Positions 47,286 through 56,052 of a DNA stretch of 64,000 nucleotides are shown here, piece after piece (the stretch's first letter is position 1; the number at the start of each line of letters is the position of its first letter). The translations under genes and the position numbers were made by a program. The notes under the pieces were generated by a model. That model worked only from the letters and a program-made list of their open reading frames with translations, ran no database searches and was not told the DNA's origin. Where the stretch lies: positions 1 to 64,000 of the forward strand of contig JAZNBA010000072.1 of assembly GCA_045586785.1 (NCBI GenBank), written 5' to 3'. The stretch comes from UMGS1002 sp045586785. GTDB lineage: Bacteria; Bacillota; Clostridia; Oscillospirales; CAG-272.

Positions 47286-50015
47286 ATGGGCGAAAAAAAG
47301 CAAAATGACATAAATGATATGTTGGGCAAGCTGCGCGCGTCAGTGGACAAGCCTGCCAAAAGTGCAAAGAAAACAGCCGGTAATGATGTGTTTGACCGTG
47401 AAATAGCGGCGCTGATCCAAAAGCAGCTGAACTCGAATACAAGCTCAGCGCAGACTGCGGAAGATGTCACGGATGCTGAGCCTTCCTCCTTTTATTCGGA
47501 TGAAATAAAGCTTGAAGATTTTGTTATTGACGATGAGACGGAAAAAGAGTCTATAGAACTTGAAGAGACAGTAGAGGATGCACCTCTTGAGTTTGAAGAA
47601 ACCGTTGAAAATGAACCCGTGATTGAAACTCTTGAGCTTGAAGAAACCGTCGAGGATGAGCCGGAGCTTGAGCCTCGTGAACTTGAAGATATCATTGAGG
47701 ACACATCGTCAGACCTCGAAGAACCTATGGAGTATGACGAGCAATCGGAAGAGATGCCGCCCGCTGTAATGCAGGCACTTGAGGATGCGTTTGCGGTTGA
47801 TGAAAACGACTTATCCGACGGGCTTGAACCAAATATTCGGGATATAGTGCTTTCTGAGGCTGAAATAGTTACTGAGGACGAAGAGATCGTTGATGATGAA
47901 ATAATTGCCGCGGATGAAGTAATTGTTGAAAATGATGCGATTATTGAGGATGAGATAATTGCAGAAGATGAAGTGATTGCTGAAGACGAATCCGATATTG
48001 AGGCTGAGGTGATCGTTGAGGCTCAAACCTCCGAGCAAGTTGATGCGGAAATTGATGAGCCCTCCGTCCTTGAACAAGAATCGGTAGAGCAACCGATATC
48101 CTCCGATGAACACGCCTCACGTCTTTCGGATGACTATATAAAAATGATGCTTGCATTGGGCAAGGAATCCGATCTCGGTGAGCGAATGGGATATGAGGAT
48201 CTTGATGAATACAAAAAGAATCTTCGTCAGGAGCAGACTCATGAGCCCGAAAATATGCTTGATCTGCCCGACGCGTATGCGTATCGAGGGGTAGAATATA
48301 AGTCACACGCTCAGGATGAGCAGATAATGGATGATTACAACAAGTGCCGCGCCGTTGCAATAATAAAGCTGATAGTAGGCGTTGTTATTTGCGGTCTTTG
48401 CGGCTTTATGGAAAACGCAAGATACTTTGGATTTTGGTTGCTTGAACCTTTTGAGCCTGTTGAAAATCCGGGTGTGTTTGTGCTGACGTTGACAGGCCTT
48501 TTGCTGGGCGGCGCACTGCTGTGCCTGCGTCAGCTTAAAAACGGCATTGTCAGCGTAGTAAAAATGTCTCCCGATCCTCACGCAATGACATTTTTTGCAA
48601 TCGCGGCGGCACTGATCTGCAATATTGTGATGGCTATCGTGCGTCCCGATACTGTGACGGTATACAATTTCCCGGCTACACTGTATATTGTTGTTACGCT
48701 TGTGAGTGAGCTTATTACGATCTGCCGTGAGATAAACAGCTTCTCGGTTGCAAGCTCGGACGGAGTCCGATATTCTCCCGAACGTGAAGCTCAGCTCTTC
48801 GAGCAAAAATATAATTCACGTGTCTCTGCCAAGGTAGGCGGACAAAGCAGAAGAGTTTACAACGTAGTGGCGTCGCGCTTCAGCGACGGCTATTTCAGAC
48901 GTACCAATGAAAAGAAAAAGGGAATATACATTCTCAATTTTATGTTGCTGCCCACTGTGGCGGTGGCGTTTGTTGAACTCATTATCGCTCTGTCTCTCAG
49001 GCAAACATTTACGGAAGCTGTCGGTGTGTTTACGGCAACGTTTGTTGTTATAATGCCACTTCCGCTTATGGTAGCGTTGGTTGCTCCGCCGCTTGCGTCG
49101 TCGATAAGACTTAAAAAACAGCGCAGTGCCATTCTGGGTGACAGTGCTGTGGATGAGTTTTCACGCTCCAAGCTGTTGGTGTTTGAGGACAGAGATATGT
49201 TCCCGGCTGATAAGATCGAGACCAAGGGTCTTAAGCTTTACGACGGCTTTGAACTGTATGACGTTCTTATAAAAACAGGCTCGCTGTTCGCGCATATAGG
49301 CGGACCGCTGGGTGAGCTGTTTGAAGCGGAGAACGCCAAATATCACCGTATACGCGATGTAAAGCTTGTCAAGGTTGATCGCGGCGGTGTTGAGGCGGTT
49401 CTTGAGGGAAAGGTCAATATACTTGCGGGCAAGATAGACTTCATTGAGAAATACGGAATATATCCTAAGCGAGCGCCTCGCGATGAACAGCTTATCGCCG
49501 AGGGCGCTGTATCGGTAATATATATTGTAATAGATTCAAGACCCGCAGCACGGCTGTATTCCGACTATCGTACCGACTCTGATTTTGAACGTAGTATTTG
49601 CGAGCTTTGCCGTTTTGGCGATGCGGCGGCGATACGCACCTCCGATCCCGGTATAGACGAGGCAATGATTAATCGCAAGCGTACAGAGACGGAGTACGAG
49701 CTGTCCGTAATACGTCCGGGTAGTGCCCATGATGGGCAAGAACGTGATACGTTTGACGGCGGAATAATCAGCCTTGATACTGCTCGTGGCTTGATCAAAG
49801 CGACAGCTGAATGTCACAAAATCAAAAAATCGCGCAAGATAAGCATGATACTTTATTTCTTTGCGTACTTAGTTGGCGTGATAGGAATTACTTTGCTTGT
49901 GACGCTTAAAATGTCTTCTTATATTGCATCGGGACTTGTTGTGGTATATTTGCTGCTGTGGATGCTTCCCGTGCTGTTTTTACCCGCGATTTTTGATACA
50001 TCAAAGAAAAAATGA
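47286..50015 (+). CDS. P-type-ATPase-like membrane protein lacking the phosphorylation motif
   Basis: 909 residues. Residues about 65-280 are extremely acidic with irregular repeats (ELEETVED, IIAEDEVIAED). After that come two hydrophobic hairpins (about 350-475) and a third (about 545-620) with PLPLMVALVAPPLASSIRLKK, then a cytoplasmic domain, then two C-terminal helices. The order matches heavy-metal P-type ATPases: CPx-like helix, P domain, IxLxxARGLIKATxxCHKIKKS before the last helix pair. But the DKTGTLT site reads EDRDMFP (Glu634 at the Asp position) and no GDGxND motif was found. It is probably a non-catalytic relative. It overlaps or nearly abuts the radical-SAM gene downstream. Confidence 0.7.
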   Translation: MGEKKQNDINDMLGKLRASVDKPAKSAKKTAGNDVFDREIAALIQKQLNSNTSSAQTAEDVTDAEPSSFYSDEIKLEDFVIDDETEKESIELEETVEDAPLEFEETVENEPVIETLELEETVEDEPELEPRELEDIIEDTSSDLEEPMEYDEQSEEMPPAVMQALEDAFAVDENDLSDGLEPNIRDIVLSEAEIVTEDEEIVDDEIIAADEVIVENDAIIEDEIIAEDEVIAEDESDIEAEVIVEAQTSEQVDAEIDEPSVLEQESVEQPISSDEHASRLSDDYIKMMLALGKESDLGERMGYEDLDEYKKNLRQEQTHEPENMLDLPDAYAYRGVEYKSHAQDEQIMDDYNKCRAVAIIKLIVGVVICGLCGFMENARYFGFWLLEPFEPVENPGVFVLTLTGLLLGGALLCLRQLKNGIVSVVKMSPDPHAMTFFAIAAALICNIVMAIVRPDTVTVYNFPATLYIVVTLVSELITICREINSFSVASSDGVRYSPEREAQLFEQKYNSRVSAKVGGQSRRVYNVVASRFSDGYFRRTNEKKKGIYILNFMLLPTVAVAFVELIIALSLRQTFTEAVGVFTATFVVIMPLPLMVALVAPPLASSIRLKKQRSAILGDSAVDEFSRSKLLVFEDRDMFPADKIETKGLKLYDGFELYDVLIKTGSLFAHIGGPLGELFEAENAKYHRIRDVKLVKVDRGGVEAVLEGKVNILAGKIDFIEKYGIYPKRAPRDEQLIAEGAVSVIYIVIDSRPAARLYSDYRTDSDFERSICELCRFGDAAAIRTSDPGIDEAMINRKRTETEYELSVIRPGSAHDGQERDTFDGGIISLDTARGLIKATAECHKIKKSRKISMILYFFAYLVGVIGITLLVTLKMSSYIASGLVVVYLLLWMLPVLFLPAIFDTSKKK

Positions 50016-50026
50016 AAGGCACTGAA

Positions 50027-51916
50027 ATGACTGACAAAAATAAAGATATGCGCCGCATGAGCGGCGTGCTGGGCTCGGTTCAAAAGCCCGGACGCTACTC
50101 CGGCGGCGAATATGGTGAAATACTTAAGGATAAGACGCAGGTCAAAGCGCGATTTGCTTTCTGTTTTCCGGACTCATATGAAATAGGTATGTCCAATCTC
50201 GGCATGCGTATTTTATACGGCGCGTTGAACTCCGATCCCGATATCTGGTGCGAGCGTGTTTTCGCACCCTGGGTGGATATGGAGGAGCAGATGCGCACGC
50301 ACGACATTCCGCTGTGCGCACTGGAGAGCGGAGACCCGCTTTCCGAATTCGATATTATCGGCTTTACCTTGCAGTACGAAATGTGCTATACCAACGTGCT
50401 GAATATGCTACAGCTTGCCAAGCTTCCCATAAGGGCGGCTGAAAGAGGAGAGGAGCACCCCATTATTATCGGTGGCGGTCCTTGTACTTATAACGCCGAG
50501 CCTGTGGCGGACTTCTTCGATTGCTTTTCCATCGGTGAGGGTGAGACCATGCTCAACGAGTTCACCGAGCTTTACATAAAAATGAAGGCCGACGGCACGT
50601 ATACCCGTGAGGGCTTTTTGCACGAGGCGGCGCGCACTATCAGCGGAATTTACGTTCCATCGCTGTTTGAGGTCAGCTATAACGAGGATGGTACCATTAA
50701 GGCGTACACGCCCAAATATGACGATATTCCCACTCGCGTTGTCAAGCGCATTATGACTGATATGGACACCGCGTTTTTCCCCGGGCGCGTTGTTATGCCG
50801 TATATTGAAACAGTACACGACCGCATCATGCTGGAGGTATGCCGCGGATGTATTCGCGGTTGCCGCTTCTGCCAGGCGGGCATGGTGTACAGACCTGTCC
50901 GCGAAAAGTCGCCGGACGTGCTTAACGAGCAGGCAAAAACGCTTTATGAGCAGACGGGATATGAGGAAATGTCACTGTCGTCACTTTCCATCAGTGACTA
51001 CACCAAGCTGCCGGAGCTTACCGAAAAACTGCTTGACTGGACGGATGAAAAAATGGTCAGCCTGTCTCTGCCGTCACTGCGCGTTGACAGCTTCTCCAAG
51101 CAGCTTATGGAAAAAGTCGCGTCGGTGCGTTCATCCTCGCTGACCTTCGCGCCCGAGGCGGGTACCCAGAGAATGCGTGACGTTATCAATAAGAACGTAA
51201 CGCTTGACGACCTGCTCAACGCCGTTGGCGTTGCGTTTGAGTCGGGTAAGACTTCTGTCAAGCTGTACTTTATGCAGGGACTTCCCACCGAGACAGATGC
51301 TGATCTTGACGGTATAAACGATCTGGCGCGTGAGGTTATTGAGGCGTATTATCGCTCTCCCGGACGTGTCAAGGGCAGAAAACCGTCGGTTACGGTAAGT
51401 GTTTCTAATTTTATTCCCAAGCCGTTCACGCCTTTCCAATGGGAGGCGGCAGATACACCCGAAGAGCTGGAGCGCAAGCAAAAGTATCTGCGCGGCGTTA
51501 TTACGGACAAAAAGATACGTTATCAGTACCACAACGTGGGCACGTCTCATATTGAGGCGGTGCTGGCTCGCGGCGACAGAAGACTGTCCCGCGTACTTGA
51601 GGCGGCGCTTGAAGCAGGCTTCAAATACGATGCGTGGGATGAATATTTCAATTACGATGGCTGGATGGAGCTTTTCAAAAAGACGGGCATCGACTCTGCC
51701 TTTTATGCAAACCGTGAGTTCGGCCGCGACGAGATCTTGCCTTGGGATATTATCGATTGCGGCGTGACCAAAGCGTTCCTGCTTCGTGAGCGTGACCGCG
51801 CATACGCTGAAAAGACGACACCCAACTGCCGCGAAAAGTGCAGCGGTTGCGGTGCTAATAAACTGGGCGGCAAGGGCATTTGCTGTCCGCAGACGTGTGG
51901 GGAGGTGCAGGAGTGA
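50027..51916 (+). CDS. Radical-SAM protein with B12-binding-like domain (TIGR03960 family)
   Basis: 629 residues from the ATG at 50027, preferred for GAAAGG upstream; an ATG at 50012 overlapping the previous gene is possible. N-terminal B12-binding-like region (SYEIGMSNLGMRILYGALN), then the radical-SAM motif CRGCIRGCRFCQAG near residue 270, with a C-terminal Cys-rich CREKCSGCG. In this family the partner TIGR03936/DUF2344 protein is encoded next, as here. The reaction is not established, though an RNA or ribosome link is often suspected. Confidence 0.88.
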   Translation: MTDKNKDMRRMSGVLGSVQKPGRYSGGEYGEILKDKTQVKARFAFCFPDSYEIGMSNLGMRILYGALNSDPDIWCERVFAPWVDMEEQMRTHDIPLCALESGDPLSEFDIIGFTLQYEMCYTNVLNMLQLAKLPIRAAERGEEHPIIIGGGPCTYNAEPVADFFDCFSIGEGETMLNEFTELYIKMKADGTYTREGFLHEAARTISGIYVPSLFEVSYNEDGTIKAYTPKYDDIPTRVVKRIMTDMDTAFFPGRVVMPYIETVHDRIMLEVCRGCIRGCRFCQAGMVYRPVREKSPDVLNEQAKTLYEQTGYEEMSLSSLSISDYTKLPELTEKLLDWTDEKMVSLSLPSLRVDSFSKQLMEKVASVRSSSLTFAPEAGTQRMRDVINKNVTLDDLLNAVGVAFESGKTSVKLYFMQGLPTETDADLDGINDLAREVIEAYYRSPGRVKGRKPSVTVSVSNFIPKPFTPFQWEAADTPEELERKQKYLRGVITDKKIRYQYHNVGTSHIEAVLARGDRRLSRVLEAALEAGFKYDAWDEYFNYDGWMELFKKTGIDSAFYANREFGRDEILPWDIIDCGVTKAFLLRERDRAYAEKTTPNCREKCSGCGANKLGGKGICCPQTCGEVQE

Positions 51917-51921
51917 TGATA

Positions 51922-52641
51922 ATGACCGAAAAGCAAATCAAGGCTCTGCCCCTGCTTGATCCGCCCAAGACCGTGCGCATCAAGTTCCGCAAGGCAGGCA
52001 GACTTCAGTACATATCCCACCTCGATCTTCAGCGCTCCATGTCGCGCATAATCGCACGCGCGGGACTTCCCGTGTGGTATACAAAGGGCTTTAATCCACA
52101 CCCCAAGCTTGTTTTCGGCGTTCCGCTGCCTGTCGGAGTTGAAAGCGACTGCGAGCTGCTGGATCTGCGACTTGACCGCGACATTCCAAATGAGGCTGTA
52201 AAGGATATGCTCAATGCCAAGCTGACCGACGAGCTGTGCGCTATTGAGGTTCGCGAGGCAGGCGCAAAGTTTGTGGATATTTCAGCGGCTGACTACAGCC
52301 TTTGCATCAAGACCGCAGGCGCGTCCGCACAGCTGGCAGACAGCATAAAGGTATTGCTTACCACAGCACCGCTGGTTATCGTAAAGAAATCCAAGTCGGG
52401 CGAAAAAGAAACGGATATCATTCCTATGATAAATAACGTCAGCGCGGAATACGACGGTGAGAGCGACATTATCCGTCTTGATATGCGCCTTGCTTGCGGA
52501 CAGGTTGAAAACCTTAATGCATCCGTTGTTGTTGGTGTTCTGAAAGATAAGCTTGGCATACTTTCGGGTGATCCTACGGTTGAGTATTGCAATATTCGCC
52601 GCACACGCTTTTACACCGCCGATGGCGCGGAGTTTTTCTGA
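51922..52641 (+). CDS. DUF2344 / TIGR03936 radical-SAM-associated protein
   Basis: 239 residues from the ATG at 51922 (AGGAG at 51909-51913; the ATG at 51916, which overlaps the previous stop, is too close to it). KAGRLQYISHLDLQRSM and TKGFNPHPKLVFGVPLPVGVES are the family signatures. It works with, or is sometimes fused to, the preceding radical-SAM protein. Function is unproven. Confidence 0.88.
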   Translation: MTEKQIKALPLLDPPKTVRIKFRKAGRLQYISHLDLQRSMSRIIARAGLPVWYTKGFNPHPKLVFGVPLPVGVESDCELLDLRLDRDIPNEAVKDMLNAKLTDELCAIEVREAGAKFVDISAADYSLCIKTAGASAQLADSIKVLLTTAPLVIVKKSKSGEKETDIIPMINNVSAEYDGESDIIRLDMRLACGQVENLNASVVVGVLKDKLGILSGDPTVEYCNIRRTRFYTADGAEFF

Positions 52642-52644
52642 TAT

Positions 52645-53427
52645 ATGAACGTTGAGCTTATACTTCGGTATGCCGGGACGCAGGAGGAAAAGCTGCTTGG
52701 CAGACGCCTGATAGATCTGGCGGAGCAGTGCGACAGAACGGGGTGGTTTGTATCCACCTCGTTTCTCTCACCGTCAGAACGCGAATTTTGTCGGCTTGCA
52801 CTACCGCATCTGGGCTGCGAGGCAGTATTTGACGGCGGCTTTGAGGGGGCAGAGCGCTCCTGTGCATTGCTTTATCCTGCATATGTAGACCCACCCGAGC
52901 GTTATTTTGACGATTTCCCCATAGCGGCACTTAAAATAGAGCACTCCACGCCGCTGACACACCGTGATTTTCTCGGTTCTGTGTTAGGACTTGGACTCAA
53001 GCGCGAGGCTATCGGAGATATTCTTGTGGGTGAGCGTGAAAGCGTTATGCTGGTCACCCGTGCGGTGCTTCCGTTTTTGCTGACAAGCTTCGGTAAGGCA
53101 GGGAGAAGCGGTGTGCAGGTGTCCGAGCTTGCTCTTGAAAACATAATCCCACCCGAACCCAAATTCGAAATAATGAAGGATACCGTTGCGTCCTTGCGTA
53201 TCGACAGTGTGCTGTCGGTGGGATTTCGCATATCCCGCGAGACAGCACAGGATGCCATACGACGCGGTATCGTTCAACTGAATCATCGCGAAATTCTTTC
53301 TACGTCCAAGCTTTTGACCGAGGGCGACGTTCTGTCGCTTCGCGGTAAGGGCAAGGCAATACTTGCCGAGGTGGGCAATGAGAGCCGCAAGGGCAGGATA
53401 TGGATACAAGTAAAAAAATTTATTTGA
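52645..53427 (+). CDS. ylmH: YlmH-like S4-domain RNA-binding protein
   Basis: 260 residues starting three bases after the DUF2344 stop. N-terminal YlmH-specific region, then a C-terminal S4 domain (about 183-240: LRIDSVLSVGFRISRETAQ). B. subtilis YlmH has been linked to division and, more recently, to ribosome-associated quality control by binding peptidyl-tRNA on the 50S subunit. Usually near sepF and divIVA; those are absent here, so the neighbourhood is rearranged. Confidence 0.88.
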   Translation: MNVELILRYAGTQEEKLLGRRLIDLAEQCDRTGWFVSTSFLSPSEREFCRLALPHLGCEAVFDGGFEGAERSCALLYPAYVDPPERYFDDFPIAALKIEHSTPLTHRDFLGSVLGLGLKREAIGDILVGERESVMLVTRAVLPFLLTSFGKAGRSGVQVSELALENIIPPEPKFEIMKDTVASLRIDSVLSVGFRISRETAQDAIRRGIVQLNHREILSTSKLLTEGDVLSLRGKGKAILAEVGNESRKGRIWIQVKKFI

Positions 53428-53449
53428 TCTCAAACGGAGGATCAATGCT

Positions 53450-55993
53450 ATGAAAAAAATGATTCGTGTCACATCAGCAGTTGTCGCGTTGTTATGCTTA
53501 CTGTCTGCGTTTGCGTCCTGTAATTCTTCCGGGAACGAGGATGGCGCGGAAACGACCACACATGGCGTGCAAGATACAGCCACCGATACTTCCGTCGGTG
53601 ACACTACCGCCGTGCAAGGCCCCTCCATATACGACGGTGAGCCCGGCCCTGTTTCGGAGAAGGGAGCGCTTGAATGGAAGGTGCTGGGTACACGCCAGCT
53701 TGATTCGTTTGCGGGAGTTGATGCTTCGGCGGGACACGTGCTGCTTGCAGTATACCTTGAGGCATGCAATAAAACGCTTTATACGCAAACCATATACCGC
53801 GGCTGTCTGGATACAAATATTGAGCCTTTGGACGTTGATGAAGACAAGCTGCCCGAGGGGTACACTTGCTTTGGTGGCGATGTTTCGTCCGGCAAACGCA
53901 AGCTTTTCTGCCTTGTGTTTGATATGGAAATTGATTGGTTTAAGCTGGAGTTGGTATATAACGACTTCAGCAACAAGAAAATGGATGAGCTGATAATGAG
54001 TAAAAATTACGTAGAGGGGGCGGAGATCTTGAAGGGCAATACCGATTATCCTGTAGATAACATCGCGGCAGGCATCAGTGACGAAAAGATAAAGGCAGAT
54101 TTCGACGTTCTATACGAGCGTTATTATAAGGCCCAGTGGGGAACACCCAATGCTGCTTCTGCCGACGCTATTGCCGCCGCGCTGGAGAAGACGGATACCG
54201 GATTGCGTTTTCCCGGCATTGATTACGCTTCTACCAGCCGTTCGGCGTGGGACAACGCAAACCATTGGATTCGCCTTAAAGACCTTATTAGCCTGTACGG
54301 CGAAGAACGCCTGAAGACGGATGCTGCCGCACGTGAGGCGGTATTATCCTTGCTGGATTACTGGCTCAAAAATGACTTTACCGCTGCCAACTGGTGGTAT
54401 AACGAAATACACACGCCCAAGCACCTTGGATATATCGGTCTTATGCTGCGTCCGTATCTTAGTGAGGATCAAATAGCCAAGATCGATAAATTGATCGGCA
54501 AGGGTACACCTAAGGGAAGCTCCAAATCCCTGACCTATACGGGTGCTAACCTTACTGATATGATGATGAACACAATCGTTCACGGCTTGTTTACGGAGGA
54601 TCCCGACTTGATCTTCCAAGCTGTTGCGCGTGTGTCCGCCGAGCTTGTAATAGTCAAGGACGGCGAGGAGGGTATGCAGGCTGACGGCTCTTATTTCCAA
54701 CACGGCAAGCTGCTTTGCGCGGCGGGAAGCTACGGGGCAGAGCTGGCTAAAGGCATGTATACCTTTATTACTCAGCTGGAGGGCACCTGCTTCCAGTTGC
54801 CTATGAATAAGCTGAATCTGTTCGCGGCGCATATTCTTGACGGACACCGCTATTTCCACCGCGGTTCGGGCACGGCATATTTCAGCATCGGACGAAGCGT
54901 GGTCTATGCCAGCGGCGCGGGCAACTTTATGGGTGTTTCCAGAGTGTTGTCTACTATTGAGGGCGTTGAGCGCGCCGATGAAATGGCGCAGTACCGCGCA
55001 AGCTTTGATGATTTCTCCAAGACTATCGACTCTCATAAATTTTTCCCAATGTCGTACTGCTTGGTGCGTACCCGCCCCGAGTATTATATGGCGGTCCGAG
55101 GCGCACATAAAGACTTTATTCTGACCGAGGTAGTAAACGACCAGAATATGCTGGGCTATAACCTTTCCTACGGCGCAAATACCTGCTATATGTACTACGG
55201 CGACGAATATCAGGCTATCGGTGCGGTGCTTGATTTTGCAATGTTCCCGGGTATTACCACGTATCATGAGGATGACGCTCGTTTGATGGAGCGTTATAAT
55301 AAGGATTACAAAAAGAATTGGGGTCCCAACACGTATACAGGCTCTCATTGCGGTGGTACAGTTGATGAGGCTACAGGAATTGGAGCTATGTATATGGAGC
55401 TTATCAACGACGGACTTTCGGGCAAGCTTTCGTTTATTACATACGACGGCGGCATGATAGCGCTGGGAGCGGGACTTAATTGTGCTAAGTCGGGTAACAC
55501 CGTAGATATTCGAACCTCGCTTGACCAGTGCAAGCTCAACGGTGCAAAGGTCGGCAGTACTGCGCTGGCGCTTGACGGCGGCGATGTTACAGTCGATGGC
55601 GGCACAGCAGTTTATAACGGCGCGTTTGCGTATTATAATTTGGGTGAGGGCAAGCTGACAGTCTCCGCTAAGCGCATGACGGGCTCCTACAGCCGTACCG
55701 ACTCCGCAGCCGCAAAAACAGAGCAGTCTGCTGATGTGTTCCAAGTTTATATTGATCACGGTAAGACGCTGAATAGCAACAGCTATGCATACGCAGTAGT
55801 CGGAAACAATGACGGAAAAGCACCCGCCGACGCATCCGCGCTGCCTATTAAGGTTATTACAAACACCGAAAATATTCAAGCGATTGAATTTACCGACGGT
55901 CATTATGCGGTCATTTTCCACGCGGCAGGCTCGCATACACTTTCCGGCGGCGAGACCGTAAGTGCTACGGAAGAAACGATAATAATCAAATAA
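53450..55993 (+). CDS. Polysaccharide lyase family 8 lipoprotein (hyaluronate/chondroitin/xanthan-type)
   Basis: 847 residues. Lipobox with Cys24 (AFASC), then a Thr/Ser-rich linker. The alpha/alpha toroid begins near residue 215 (NWWYNEIHTPKHLG near 307) and holds the likely Asn367, His418 (DGSYFQHGK) and Tyr428 catalytic set. C-terminal beta-sandwich domains follow. PL8 enzymes cleave uronic-acid polysaccharides such as hyaluronan, chondroitin or xanthan by beta-elimination; substrate is not decidable. CGGAGG lies upstream; the 22-bp gap to ylmH shows no promoter, so read-through expression is possible. It converges on an esterase lipoprotein. Confidence 0.88.
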   Translation: MKKMIRVTSAVVALLCLLSAFASCNSSGNEDGAETTTHGVQDTATDTSVGDTTAVQGPSIYDGEPGPVSEKGALEWKVLGTRQLDSFAGVDASAGHVLLAVYLEACNKTLYTQTIYRGCLDTNIEPLDVDEDKLPEGYTCFGGDVSSGKRKLFCLVFDMEIDWFKLELVYNDFSNKKMDELIMSKNYVEGAEILKGNTDYPVDNIAAGISDEKIKADFDVLYERYYKAQWGTPNAASADAIAAALEKTDTGLRFPGIDYASTSRSAWDNANHWIRLKDLISLYGEERLKTDAAAREAVLSLLDYWLKNDFTAANWWYNEIHTPKHLGYIGLMLRPYLSEDQIAKIDKLIGKGTPKGSSKSLTYTGANLTDMMMNTIVHGLFTEDPDLIFQAVARVSAELVIVKDGEEGMQADGSYFQHGKLLCAAGSYGAELAKGMYTFITQLEGTCFQLPMNKLNLFAAHILDGHRYFHRGSGTAYFSIGRSVVYASGAGNFMGVSRVLSTIEGVERADEMAQYRASFDDFSKTIDSHKFFPMSYCLVRTRPEYYMAVRGAHKDFILTEVVNDQNMLGYNLSYGANTCYMYYGDEYQAIGAVLDFAMFPGITTYHEDDARLMERYNKDYKKNWGPNTYTGSHCGGTVDEATGIGAMYMELINDGLSGKLSFITYDGGMIALGAGLNCAKSGNTVDIRTSLDQCKLNGAKVGSTALALDGGDVTVDGGTAVYNGAFAYYNLGEGKLTVSAKRMTGSYSRTDSAAAKTEQSADVFQVYIDHGKTLNSNSYAYAVVGNNDGKAPADASALPIKVITNTENIQAIEFTDGHYAVIFHAAGSHTLSGGETVSATEETIIIK

Positions 55994-56001
55994 AATAAAA
56001 C

Positions 56002-56041
56002 ACAACACTCAGGTCATGTCTGCGACCTGAGTGTTGCTTTT
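56002..56041. terminator. Bidirectional terminator between the lyase and the esterase
   Basis: Perfect 13-bp inverted repeat (56002-56014 / 56023-56035) with a T run on the plus side and an A-rich stretch that reads as T on the minus side. Confidence 0.9.
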
Positions 56042-56052
56042 TATATGGATAA

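Noticed and set aside
47480..48110. Internal repeats in the acidic region as a possible tandem repeat or CRISPR-like array
   Set aside because: The DNA repeats are short, irregular and in frame; they encode Asp/Glu-rich protein rather than spaced identical repeats.
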